From an uncultured Faecalibacterium sp. (GTDB lineage Bacteria; Bacillota; Clostridia; Oscillospirales; Ruminococcaceae), in NCBI GenBank assembly GCA_934503275.1, contig CAKSVD010000002.1, positions 62,001 through 126,000 on the forward strand: a stretch of DNA of 64,000 nucleotides, read 5' to 3'. A program made the translations under genes and the position numbers. The notes under the pieces were generated by a model. The model worked only from the letters and a program-made list of their open reading frames with translations, ran no database searches and was not told the origin of the DNA. Positions within the stretch are counted from its first letter, which is position 1, and every line of letters begins with the position of its first letter. Below, in pieces: positions 53,401 through 60,385 of this stretch.

Positions 53401-55298
53401 ACTTTGCCAACGCCAACAGCTTCTTTGCTGGAATTATAGACGATGCCGTTTTCTGTAAAATTCTTTAAAGCTTCCGGCAGGGGATACTTGATGGTGTTTA
53501 GATCAGAAGACAGTGTGTAGGGAGGCAGCGTGTATTCCAGAACAGCCTGAATCTGATCGTTTTCATCGACATCGGAATCATCCTGAATATCCTGCCAGTC
53601 CTCCCAATTGCTTCCGCGATACTGCAATTTTGCAGAGGTGATGTTATCCGTGAAATCGTGGGAAAGTGGGGTTTCCACTGGGGCCGTCCCCGCCGTTGTC
53701 AGCGTGGGTGCGCGGTTCGGGCGGCTGGCGGAGATGGTGGGCAGCTGGCCACCGTAGGTGTCGGCATACTGGGCGGCGGCAACATCCACCACGGCCAGAA
53801 CCTCAGCATCGAAAAGCGTTACCTCAGCCACCTTGCCGTCCACGTCGCCGGAAATAACGGTCAGCGTGCCGGCGTCACTGTCCACACTGCTCACGATGCC
53901 TACGGTCTCCACGGGCTGAGCATCGGTCACGGTGGTGATCTGCGGCTCGGCAGCGGGGGAAACCACGCTGGGGGCAGAGGTTTCAGATGCAGCGGTGTCG
54001 GCGCTATACACCGGCTTTTCGGCGGGCTGTTCCGGCTGCGGGTCAACGGTGCTGGGGGTGCTATCCAGCGCAGAAGCGCCGGAGCTCTCAAGCTCTGCGC
54101 TGTTTTCAAGCGCAGCATCCATGCTGAACAGGTCGTCCAGATCAGGATCCGTACCATCGGCACTGCTGTCCACAGCCACGGTGCGGGTGATATACTTATT
54201 ATAAATAACGATGTCGCCCACATCGGCGGCGCTGCCGTCCTCGCCGTCCAGCAGCCAGTCCATACCGGCCATCTTGCTGCGCAGGGCAAGCACGCTGGCC
54301 TCCTGCGGGATAGCGCTGTCGGGGATGCCGGCATACTTCAGGCAGTAGGTGAGGAACATCACGTCCCACACGCCGTAGGGGTTATTATAAGAAGCGCCGT
54401 AGCGGGTGTAGTAACGCAGGGTCACGCCGTCTGCGGGGTCGATCTCGAAGTTTTTCTCGCTCTGCTCGTAGCCCAGCTGGGTCTTTGCCACGCTGAGCAG
54501 ATCCTCGCTCCACTCGCCGGTGATCACGGCATTGGCGTTGGAGGCCTGCCACTCCGCAGGATCCTCGGTGGCGGTAATGTCGCTCAGGCAGGCTACGGTA
54601 TGGTGATGCTCCGGCAGGGGGCAGGTAAGCACTTCCTCGTAGCAGGCATCGGTGTGGTGGTGGTAGATGGGCTCCACGGTGTCCACCACCGGCTCAAGCG
54701 CCACGGGCTCGGCCACAGCCATAGCCGCCAACTCGGCGCTTTGGGTGGGCTCCACCACCTGCTCCACAAGCTCGCCCTCTTCTAAGCCGCAGGTCAACTC
54801 GTACTCGGTAGTATAGCAGCTTTCGTCGTGGGTATGCTCAAATTTGTCGCAGATCAGGGTGCCGTCCTCGGGGTCGAAGCAATCGTCGCCGTGGACGTGC
54901 TCCTCTTCCATGCAGGTCAGGGTCTGCACCTCGGTGTAGCAGTCATCGGTGTGCTCGTGGGGCACAAACTCGATTACTGGCTCCAGTGCCAGCGGCGCGG
55001 GCTCTTCCGCAACGGTAGGCTGGCTGGTCGCAGCAGCGGCAGCCACCTCGTCCGCGTTTTCAAGCTCGCCTTCCTCGTAACCGCAGGTCAGCACCTTGGT
55101 GTAGCAATCCGCGGTGTGGGCGTGCTCCTCCTCGCCGCACTGGTATTGCGCGGTCATGGAAATACCCACGCCGTGCAGCTGCCAGTTCACGAACAGGGTG
55201 GTGATCATGGCAAGCGCCAGCACGAATGCGGTGTAGCGCCGCAGGGTGTGCCGGCTCTCACGGGACCGCTCCATGTACGTTTTAAGAATGTCGTTCAT
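50403..55298 (-). CDS. Large LPXTG adhesin with His/Cys repeats and a CHAP-like domain
   Basis: This 1631-residue surface protein probably forms the pilus tip. In order: a membrane/signal segment (about 21-46); three to four His-x-His-x3-Cys-[Tyr/Phe] repeats (about 57-240; e.g. HAHTADCY, HEHTDDCY, HTHDESCY, HHHTDACY); a CHAP/NlpC-like domain (about 263-370) where the expected Cys reads Asp312 ('YGVWDVMFLTYCL'); a Pro/Ser/Thr linker (about 375-545); many beta-sandwich repeats typical of isopeptide adhesins; a final Cna_B domain ('YAYKVDKDNNGLYLSGAKF', E-box Glu in 'FKLVETVPPDGY'); and 'LPSTG' with membrane tail. The first 1,650 coding bases are GC-rich, but the part below about 53,650 is much more AT-rich. 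The start has GGGAGGAGG. Confidence 0.9.
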   Translation of the reverse strand: MNDILKTYMERSRESRHTLRRYTAFVLALAMITTLFVNWQLHGVGISMTAQYQCGEEEHAHTADCYTKVLTCGYEEGELENADEVAAAAATSQPTVAEEPAPLALEPVIEFVPHEHTDDCYTEVQTLTCMEEEHVHGDDCFDPEDGTLICDKFEHTHDESCYTTEYELTCGLEEGELVEQVVEPTQSAELAAMAVAEPVALEPVVDTVEPIYHHHTDACYEEVLTCPLPEHHHTVACLSDITATEDPAEWQASNANAVITGEWSEDLLSVAKTQLGYEQSEKNFEIDPADGVTLRYYTRYGASYNNPYGVWDVMFLTYCLKYAGIPDSAIPQEASVLALRSKMAGMDWLLDGEDGSAADVGDIVIYNKYITRTVAVDSSADGTDPDLDDLFSMDAALENSAELESSGASALDSTPSTVDPQPEQPAEKPVYSADTAASETSAPSVVSPAAEPQITTVTDAQPVETVGIVSSVDSDAGTLTVISGDVDGKVAEVTLFDAEVLAVVDVAAAQYADTYGGQLPTISASRPNRAPTLTTAGTAPVETPLSHDFTDNITSAKLQYRGSNWEDWQDIQDDSDVDENDQIQAVLEYTLPPYTLSSDLNTIKYPLPEALKNFTENGIVYNSSKEAVGVGKVEGGYVSITFYDAYVQKNAKGSEISGSLAFDGEAKEMNIKHDTETTIKFNDSHSSKITIKKDYNKKGDLHTQKYTSDYDLENGTVRYTVKVSSTYSTAGNPVQLEDIMTDIKLDRTKGITVVKKDGTPASINGLSYKADDKGFTGTLPALGEDEYYELTYWGVLPSDLKGGNVTTNNKIHVESTNSDNEKIESDASVDFSFNTVKKQGVKNGDGTISWTVSLNENHANMKDWILSDELNGSAYTDTVHIETSKGASFDVPLPYKFGSDIADTDTTASYTITYKTTDDHPYNTSQVTNKVTLTDDKGGEKGSSEYGVEVGSKDAFFKTGTGVTDNGDGTLTLNWEVELIIDKDYPAGGWKWCDYASYYGECAQYFTPAQRTALYAELNRVLGHSDYTVTDGYNPKTDDGTGNWGSIGIVGNRPLQKDTVLKFSFSTTAKCPSAKTDFKNHCAFNGYTFEGTNTYKSGGNAVVRKFDKLTNSEANSSHDYDDINGKLEWRVEVTLTEAFKAVESGLEYIEITDTLPAGVKISDIDIKTNNYWGKNGEEKNDSVWNLHTWINNDSSGGATGHGPDIPVTTTTVGDHQVVKLRIPLQLLKCLVADEKINIYVTTDINDPESWGSTQKNFTNEVNVTDSTSKDWGTASQTQEITYNSLHDAVQKSGRQVDVSEAADTVEYTVIVNPDGQTILDNPNIKLTLVDDLAYFYDPWNENKLIMLKPSSVAVYEYDKATNTLGSPLSVSEYSYLYETIGYGSGTGNENRINRLTFTLPNAKPLAVVYRYISNASHDITLNNTATLLAQDKKITSVTDSQNVKITSSSWNANAKEGVYAYKVDKDNNGLYLSGAKFSFYAWDSTKNDWSLVTDQIVTDADGQLVDGEKHNLSKIMDENNVQFRNQAFKLVETVPPDGYILDPDNAYYFYIPDSDKSKYPENLPADLSAYHAISVGGYLYLTNEKSQDYELPSTGGTGTVPFTAVGGTMMLTALAYSFIHHKRKREGRTDD

Positions 55299-55320
55299 AA
55301 CAGAATACCTCCTCCCGGGG

Positions 55321-55911
55321 TCAGTGGATCAACGAGAAACTGGACAAGGGCCATATCCTTAAAAAGACTCTGCCCACGATCTGTTTTTTTTCTACGCAGC
55401 CTATCACGCTGCTGCGGCTGTCAATGGAAGTGGCGCGGTGGTCGCCCAGCACGAAGTAGCGGTTTTCCGGCACCTGATAGGGAAACTGGATGTCGCATTC
55501 GCCTACGGTGAGCGCGTCCACATAGGGCTCATCCAGCACCACGCCGTTTACCGAGACCACGCCGTTCACGTCCATATCGATCACATCACCGGGCTGCCCG
55601 ATGATGCGCTTGAGCAGCAGCTTGTTCTGCCAGTAAAACCCGCATAACTCGCCGTTTTCAATGTGGTTGGATTTTACCAGCAGGATAATGTCTTTATCGT
55701 TTAATGTAGGGTACATACTGTCGCCGGAGACCTGAAGCACCGGCAAAAACAGCGTAGCCAGCAGCACGGCCACTGCGGCCACCACCACCAGAATATAGAT
55801 CGTACTGCGCAGCACCCGCTGGTAGCGGCTCTGGTACGCAAGACGCTCACGTTCTGCGGCCACTTCCTCGGTGGAAGGAATGGAAGCGAACCGGATATCG
55901 CGTTTTTTCAT
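55321..55911 (-). CDS. lepB: Signal peptidase I of the pilus locus
   Basis: This 196-residue type I signal peptidase has one N-terminal membrane segment (about 37-57). The catalytic Ser65 is in 'QVSGDSMYPTL', and Lys101 in 'KLLLKRIIGQPGD'. The C-terminal box is 'YFVLGDHRATSIDSRS', where GDHR replaces the common GDNR. Unlike the catalytically empty SipA of streptococcal pilus islands, both catalytic residues are kept, so it should cleave, probably the signals of the pilins nearby. It overlaps the coiled-coil gene by 4 bases (ATGA) and has CGGAGG before the start. Confidence 0.93.
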   Translation of the reverse strand: MKKRDIRFASIPSTEEVAAERERLAYQSRYQRVLRSTIYILVVVAAVAVLLATLFLPVLQVSGDSMYPTLNDKDIILLVKSNHIENGELCGFYWQNKLLLKRIIGQPGDVIDMDVNGVVSVNGVVLDEPYVDALTVGECDIQFPYQVPENRYFVLGDHRATSIDSRSSVIGCVEKKQIVGRVFLRIWPLSSFSLIH

Positions 55912-56447
55912 GTTTCCTCCGAAGGCAGGCTGTCGGTGCTGCGGTATTGGTCCAGCAGATCATTGACCTTGCGGTCAAATGCCTGCCAGCGCTGCTGCAC
56001 CTCCTGCTCGGCCTGCTCCACCATGGCCTTGCAGTCGGCCTCGGTCTGGGTGCGCTTTTGCTCGGCGGCGGCGGTCAGGGCGTCGCATTCCTGCTGCGTC
56101 TGCACCTTCAGGCTGTCGGCGTCTGCCTGTGCCTGCTCCAGAATGCGTCTGGCCTCGCTGCGCGCCTGCGAAAGGGTGTTGGCGGCGGCGGCATCGGTGT
56201 CCGCAAGGCTTGCCTGCACCGAGTGCAGGTAGTCATCGGCGGCGGCCTGCGCGGCGGCGAACACGTTGTTCAACTCCAGCGCGGCCTGTGCAATGGAACC
56301 GGCCTTTTCCAACCGCAGCTGCCGGTCCTGCAGCTGCGCGGTAAGCGCGGCGCTCTGCGCCTTAAGCTGATCCTCGCCCTGTTTTAATGCATAAATGATC
56401 TCAATCAGTTCAGCGCGGTGCATCTGCCGCAATTCACGATCTGCCAT
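55908..56447 (-). CDS. Coiled-coil protein heading the pilus operon
   Basis: This 179-residue protein has no signal or membrane segment. 'MHRAELIEIIYALKQGEDQLKAQ' opens a long alpha-helical, Ala/Gln/Glu-rich stretch (about 5-165) typical of a DivIVA- or V-ATPase-subunit-like coiled coil. I recognise no catalytic domain. It is first in the operon and overlaps lepB by 4 bases, so its amount is tied to the signal peptidase. A cytoplasmic scaffold that positions pilus export is a guess. The start has GGGAG 10 bases upstream. Confidence 0.8.
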   Translation of the reverse strand: MADRELRQMHRAELIEIIYALKQGEDQLKAQSAALTAQLQDRQLRLEKAGSIAQAALELNNVFAAAQAAADDYLHSVQASLADTDAAAANTLSQARSEARRILEQAQADADSLKVQTQQECDALTAAAEQKRTQTEADCKAMVEQAEQEVQQRWQAFDRKVNDLLDQYRSTDSLPSEET

Positions 56448-56790
56448 GTGTGTATGACTCCCAGCTTATCAAGAACGAAAAGGTTTTCGAAATTTACGAA
56501 ATTGCTTAACAAAAATGGATTGAAATGCGCTTGCCGCCACAGTTTTTGCGGGGTGAAAAGCACCTTTTACGAATTACCATATTTTACCAAAAGCCCTATA
56601 ACAACAATATAACAGATCAGACACAAAATCAAGAGATAACGCCGAAAAAATATCGCAATTTTTTGCGTTATGTGTGAAAAAATAACAAAAACTGGCTGCT
56701 GACCCCCAAAAAACTTAAAAAGTTTGTTCATGATTTTGAAGCGTGAGGTTTTACACTGTACTACGCTGAAGAACTGTGCGCACAAAAAAA
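56448..56790 (-). promoter_or_regulatory. AT-rich promoter region of the pilus operon
   Basis: Markedly AT-rich against its surroundings. A weak TTGTTA/TATGGT pair 17 bases apart lies near 56570-56605 (leftwards), and a CGAAATTTACGAAAT near-repeat lies at about 56488-56503. Short hydrophobic open frames here have no ribosome site. No gene is called. Confidence 0.4.
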
Positions 56791-56822
56791 GGAGCCGCAC
56801 TTTTTCGAAAAAGTGCGGCTCC
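56784..56822 (-). terminator. Terminator after the GG-leader peptide gene
   Basis: GGAGCCGCACTTTTT and AAAAAGTGCGGCTCC (56791-56805 with 56808-56822) form a perfect 15-bp stem, followed leftwards by T7. Confidence 0.92.
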
Positions 56823-56848
56823 CGGATGTAAACTTTGGGGCGATCCTT

Positions 56849-57082
56849 TTACTTGCCAAAGCTGCCCAGCAGGCTGTTCAGCGATACAAAGGACTGGTAG
56901 ATGACGTTGACGTTGTTGATGATGGAACTTGCACCGGAGAAGATGCGGGCGATGTAGTTGAACACCTTACCAACGTCCAAGAAGGTCTGGTAAGCATTGT
57001 TGGCGCCGCCGTCCAGATAGGTCATCTCCTCGGCATCGATAGCGGTGTAGCAGGTGGGCAGTTTCATGGTAGAAGTAGTCAT
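56849..57082 (-). CDS. Small protein with double-glycine leader, candidate bacteriocin or secreted peptide
   Basis: This is a 77-residue protein. The first 26 residues end in 'AIDAEEMTYLDGG'; the acidic-Met-x-Tyr-x-x-Gly-Gly pattern resembles the leaders cut by C39 peptidase-containing ABC exporters. The 51-residue remainder (beginning ANNAYQTFLDVGKVF) has no Cys, is Asn/Ser/Ile/Phe-rich and could form amphipathic helices, as in class II bacteriocins. No C39 exporter or obvious immunity gene lies in the window. The start follows AAAGGG 8 bases upstream. It lies 47 bases after the InlB-like gene and ends at a strong terminator. Confidence 0.7.
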   Translation of the reverse strand: MTTSTMKLPTCYTAIDAEEMTYLDGGANNAYQTFLDVGKVFNYIARIFSGASSIINNVNVIYQSFVSLNSLLGSFGK

Positions 57083-57129
57083 GGTAAGATCCCTTTCTTC
57101 AATGGTATCATTGTGCTTTACAGCAACAT

Positions 57130-57588
57130 TCAGAACATGGTGGCCACCAGCAGGGTGGTAAGCAGGGCACCGGCCACAAGTGCGGGCCCTGCATACTTCT
57201 GCCATTCAGCGGTGGCAGGCTGAGTGGTGGGCTGCGGTACGGTAGAAGGGCCGGCCTTGGCGGTCCAGTGGGCATAGATGGTGGCGTCGGAGGTGAACAC
57301 GGTGGAGGTGGTCACCTTGCTGCCGCCCACCGGCTCGGTGTACCAGCCGTCAAAGGTATAGCCCGTCATAGTAGGCTGCTCGGGCGTGCTCTCCAGCTTG
57401 CCGGACAAGGTCGTGTAGACGACCACAGTAGAGCAGACGCCGCCCTGGGCATCCATACCAATGGCGTACACGTTCTCTTCCTTTTTGCTCCCGGAGGTTG
57501 TGTCGGCGGCAAATGCAGCCGGCAGTGCGCAGCACAGCAGTGTGAACAGGCAAAGCCCGACCACCAGTGTTTTCAGGAATTTTTTCAT
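57130..57588 (-). CDS. Small secreted protein with one InlB B-repeat
   Basis: This 152-residue protein has a signal peptide (about 1-28, 'CCALPAAFA'), then one Listeria-Bacteroides (Flg_new/InlB B) repeat at about 75-112 ('GYTFDGWYTEPVGGSKV' to 'IYAHWTAK'). A Pro/Thr linker and a C-terminal hydrophobic helix ('YAGPALVAGALLTTLLVATMF', key part GPALVAGALLTTLL) follow without an LPXTG motif, so it is likely held in the membrane. Full-length proteins usually carry many such repeats; this has one. Its role is unknown. It is first of a two-gene unit with the GG-leader peptide. Confidence 0.82.
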   Translation of the reverse strand: MKKFLKTLVVGLCLFTLLCCALPAAFAADTTSGSKKEENVYAIGMDAQGGVCSTVVVYTTLSGKLESTPEQPTMTGYTFDGWYTEPVGGSKVTTSTVFTSDATIYAHWTAKAGPSTVPQPTTQPATAEWQKYAGPALVAGALLTTLLVATMF

Positions 57589-57965
57589 GAGATCCCTCGC
57601 TTTCCTTCACAAAGATGGAGTCACTGCCCCATCCGGGCGCAGCCCGGACGTGGAGAAGCTTCTTCAATCTATTTTTATCACATCCAGTGTACCAGAACTG
57701 CAACAAAAAATACAGTCTTTTGCAAAAATAATAAGAAAAATTATGAAAAAATAAAATTCACCTTTACAAGATGAATTTTGAACCCCTGCGAACTGTGTTT
57801 TTTGAAAAACGCCTCCCGCAAAACTTACCTTTCGTAAAAAACAGGGCAGGATATGGAAAACGCAAAAGCCCAGCCGCTAAGCCCCAAAATCGACAGAAAA
57901 AAGCCGCAAAAACGCGGCGCACCCCTTGTGGAACGGCGGAAAATATGCTATACTATCTCTCATGA
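57589..57965. other. Intergenic region between InlB-like gene and tRNA-Gln
   Basis: AT-rich in 57660-57850. It contains a TGGTACACT extended -10 (leftwards, near 57697) that could serve the InlB-like gene, an AAAATTCA/TGAATTTT inverted repeat (57753-57779), and the tRNA promoter. No gene is seen. Confidence 0.5.
57926..57954 (+). promoter_or_regulatory. tRNA-Gln promoter
   Basis: TTGTGG (57926-57931) and TATACT (57949-57954) are 17 bases apart, 11 bases before the tRNA. Confidence 0.7.
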
Positions 57966-58039
57966 TGCGCCATCGCCAAGCGGTAAGGCAGGGGACTTTG
58001 ACTCCCCCATCGTAGGTTCGACTCCTGCTGGCGCAACCA
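57966..58039 (+). tRNA. tRNA-Gln (anticodon UUG)
   Basis: The acceptor arm TGCGCCA pairs with TGGCGCA, and the CCA end is encoded (58037-58039). D arm GCC-AAGCGGTAA-GGC, anticodon arm GGGGA-CTTTGAC-TCCCC with TTG, and the TTCGA T-loop are all in place. It reads CAA (and CAG by wobble). Confidence 0.95.
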
Positions 58040-58040
58040 G

Positions 58041-58084
58041 AAAAAAGCCGCTGCACGGGAAACTGCGCAGCGGCCTTTTTTATT
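58041..58084. terminator. Bidirectional terminator
   Basis: GCCGCTGC (58047-58054) pairs with GCAGCGGC (58067-58074), with A6 before and T-rich sequence after. It serves the tRNA rightwards and the GntR gene leftwards. Confidence 0.85.
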
Positions 58085-58781
58085 TTTTGTTCTCCGGCAG
58101 CTTGAAGTAGGGGCGATATTCGTCCGAGTAGATCTTGCTGCCCATGCGGCTCACGCCGCCGTACAGGTGGGTGCGCATCAGCGGCTCGATAGCGTCCAGA
58201 TCCTTCTCCCGCAGAATGCGCAGCATCTCGGCGTGCTCGCTGACAACGCTGGGCACATTGCGCGCACCTACGATGTCCAGACGGATAAAGCGGGAATAGT
58301 CTGCCTGCGGGCGGGTCATCTGCTCCCAAAGATACTCCTTGCTGGTTTTGCGGAACCAGTACTCGTGCATGGCAAGGTCGCAGCTGAGGAAGTGGTTGAA
58401 ATCAAAACTCTCCGGGTCGCTGCGCTCGGCAGCGGCCTCCAGCAGCATATTATAAAGGTGTTCCACCGCAAGGATCTCCATGGGCGAGCAGCTTTGCACG
58501 AAATCCCGGAACACCATGCCCTCCACCGCAACACGCTGGAAGATGAGCTGATCCACCACGCCGATGTCGATAGCGGTAACGATGGTGCCCTTGCAGGGGA
58601 TGATCTGCACAAAGCGGTTCTGCTCCAGCCGCTGCAAAACGCTGCGGATGGGCGTGCGCGAAACGCCGAACCGCTTGCACAGCTGGTTCTCGCTCAGCGC
58701 CTCCCCGGGCAGGATCTTCAGTGCGCAGATCTCGTCCTCGAGAATATGATAGAGCTCATCATTGTGCTGCAATGTAGCCAT
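58080..58781 (-). CDS. GntR family regulator, FCD subfamily
   Basis: This 233-residue protein has an N-terminal winged helix (about 8-72; 'ILPGEALSENQLCKRFGVSRTPIRSVLQRLEQNRFVQIIPCKGTIV', key residues LSExxLxxRFGVSRTPIRxxLxRL) and an all-helical FCD sensor (about 85-215), where 'DLAMHEYWFRKT' and 'SEHAEMLRIL' supply metal and ligand His. FCD members respond to small organic acids and bind TTGTATACAA-like palindromes; two such words lie upstream at 58875-58888 and 59096-59105. Targets beyond itself are unknown. The start has GGAGAACG. Confidence 0.93.
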   Translation of the reverse strand: MATLQHNDELYHILEDEICALKILPGEALSENQLCKRFGVSRTPIRSVLQRLEQNRFVQIIPCKGTIVTAIDIGVVDQLIFQRVAVEGMVFRDFVQSCSPMEILAVEHLYNMLLEAAAERSDPESFDFNHFLSCDLAMHEYWFRKTSKEYLWEQMTRPQADYSRFIRLDIVGARNVPSVVSEHAEMLRILREKDLDAIEPLMRTHLYGGVSRMGSKIYSDEYRPYFKLPENKK

Positions 58782-58820
58782 AGTCGTTCTCCATTTATCT
58801 GGTAAAATTAGCTTAGTATC

Positions 58821-58849
58821 ATTGTACCGTCCCGGCAGCCGAATGTCAA
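58821..58849 (-). promoter_or_regulatory. gntR promoter
   Basis: TTGACA (58844-58849) and TACAAT (58821-58826) are 17 bases apart, 40 bases before the start codon. Confidence 0.8.
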
Positions 58850-58874
58850 TGCTGGAACGGAACGTTATTCAGAT

Positions 58875-58888
58875 GCTTGTATACAAGC
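58875..58888. promoter_or_regulatory. Candidate FCD-GntR operator
   Basis: The perfect 14-bp palindrome GCTTGTATACAAGC is centred about 67 bases before the gntR transcription start. TTGTATACAG at 59096-59105 may be a second site. The 58890-59183 stretch holds no other feature I can support. Confidence 0.6.
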
Positions 58889-59183
58889 TTTTGCACCTGA
58901 GTACAGAACTGCTCAGGAAACGGAAAAATTGATATACCACTTCATGGTGCAGGAAAAGTGCTGATAAAATGCCGCGATAAAGCGGCTGTTGTACCAAATA
59001 TACAAAGAAAATAGAGAATAACTGTCAAATACTACAATTGCAAGGCACGGCGCTGGCTGTTGCGGCAGCACTGCGGAATGAAATATTGTATACAGGATTT
59101 TGCAAAGAAAGCTGAAAGGACAAATACCCTGCAGACACCGGATCGTGCCCGGCATACACGGCAGAGCATTTTTCACTTTTTGC

Positions 59184-60116
59184 TCAGCAGAAGCGGATGC
59201 GGTACTCCCGGGGAGTGCAGTGCTTGATCTCCCGGAAAGATTTAATAAAGTAGCTGGCGTCTGAGAAACCGCATTCCAGCCCCACCTCGCCGGTCTTGAG
59301 CCGGGTGGAGCGCAGCAGCTCGGCAGCCTTTTCCACCCGAAACTGCTTGACGTACTGGATGGGCGTGATGCCCAGAAACTGCCGGAAGCTGCGCAGACAG
59401 GCGCTTTCGCTCAGGGCGACGCACCCGGCCAGCTTTTCCACGGTCAGTTCCTCGGCGTAGTGCTCCTCTACATAACGCAGCATCTGCTTCATCCGCTCCG
59501 AGGCGATCTGTTCCTGCTCCGATACCTTCACCTTGCCGCTGACGCATTGGGTAATGAGCAGCCGCAGGGCAGCGGTAAGGTGGTACCGCACCCGGTTCTC
59601 GTAGTCAAAGGGCTCGTCCGCCACGCCCTTCCATGCCTCCCGCAGGCAGAGCAGCACCTGCCGCTGCCATGGCACGGCCTCGTCCAGCAAAAAGAAGGGC
59701 GGCGTGCCCGGCTGCAAAAGGGGACGGTTGAGCTTTTGCCAGAACACGGTGTCCATGCCGCCGATCAGCCGGGGGTGGAACACACCGGAGTGCAGCAGCG
59801 CCTTGCCCTCGGAGGATTCTACCGCGTGCAGCGCACCGGAGTTGATGAACACGCCCTGCCCGGTCTGCAGGGTCAGGCGGGTCTTGTTCACGTCCACATG
59901 GATAGGCCCCAGTGCCGCCAGAATAAACTCGAACTCCTCGTGCCAGTGCCATGCCACCGAGTAGCTGGAAAGATCCTCGGCGTAGCAGGCAATGGGGAAC
60001 AGCGGGCTGCCGTGCTGGGTCTGCTCCCGCCCGGCGGCATCGGCCACCACGGCGGTGGCGCTGGTCAGGCCTACCCGGCCGTTGGTATAAGAGGCACAGC
60101 TTGTCTGATATGCCAT
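59184..60116 (-). CDS. AraC family regulator with N-terminal cupin
   Basis: This 310-residue activator-type protein has an N-terminal cupin-like sensor (about 45-165; 'WHWHEEFEFILAALGPIHVDVNKTRLTLQTGQGVFINSGALHAVE' key residues WHWHEExE and LxxGQGxFINxGxLHxVE), which in relatives binds a sugar or other metabolite. Two AraC helix-turn-helix units (about 215-310) end 'LECGFSDASYFIKSFREIKHCTPREYR' (key residues GFSDASYFxKxFREIxxxTPxEYR). The ATG at 60116 has AAAGGA 10 bases upstream. No catabolic gene adjoins it on this strand. Direct repeats at 60164-60195 may be its own sites. Confidence 0.92.
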   Translation of the reverse strand: MAYQTSCASYTNGRVGLTSATAVVADAAGREQTQHGSPLFPIACYAEDLSSYSVAWHWHEEFEFILAALGPIHVDVNKTRLTLQTGQGVFINSGALHAVESSEGKALLHSGVFHPRLIGGMDTVFWQKLNRPLLQPGTPPFFLLDEAVPWQRQVLLCLREAWKGVADEPFDYENRVRYHLTAALRLLITQCVSGKVKVSEQEQIASERMKQMLRYVEEHYAEELTVEKLAGCVALSESACLRSFRQFLGITPIQYVKQFRVEKAAELLRSTRLKTGEVGLECGFSDASYFIKSFREIKHCTPREYRIRFC

Positions 60117-60163
60117 ATTCACCAATTCCTTTCCGCAATACTTTGAATGTTTTTTATCAATGC

Positions 60164-60195
60164 CGGTTTTGTTGCATATACTATGCGGTTTTGTT
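60164..60195. promoter_or_regulatory. Paired direct repeats upstream of the AraC gene
   Basis: CGGTTTTGTT occurs at 60164-60173 and again at 60186-60195, a 22-bp period, with GCATATACTATGC between them. Direct half-sites two helical turns apart suit an AraC-type dimer. A TTATCA/TATACT promoter (17-base spacing, 60156-60182 rightwards) overlaps them. Confidence 0.55.
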
Positions 60196-60317
60196 CTATT
60201 ATTATCGATTGTTTTGTGGTATTATCCTATCAGAGCTTCCAAGCTCAGTATAGCACCGGCGCAGCCGGAGCGCAAGCCGTATAAGCGCGTTCCCTGCCGG
60301 GCAAAACCGCTATTTTT

Positions 60318-60346
60318 CCGCCGCACTTCCAAACAGGAAGCGGCGG
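60318..60346. repeat. GC-rich inverted repeat before the 84-residue gene
   Basis: CCGCCGCACTTCC pairs with GGAAGCGGCGG around AAACA, 40 bases before the start codon. There is no T-run after it, so a regulatory stem or repeat remnant is more likely than a terminator. Confidence 0.5.
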
Positions 60347-60385
60347 CAAGTGTAACATAAACCACTTCGTCAAGGAGGTATTCCT

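Noticed and set aside
56567..56731. Hydrophobic small frame on the minus strand (begins MNKLFKFFGG)
   Set aside because: No Shine-Dalgarno upstream; the hydrophobic look is expected from AT-rich DNA; it lies in the pilus promoter region.
58913..59176. 87-codon minus-strand frame after the AraC gene
   Set aside because: GTG start directly after a stop, no ribosome site, Cys/Phe/Ser-rich random composition, and it overlaps a likely operator.
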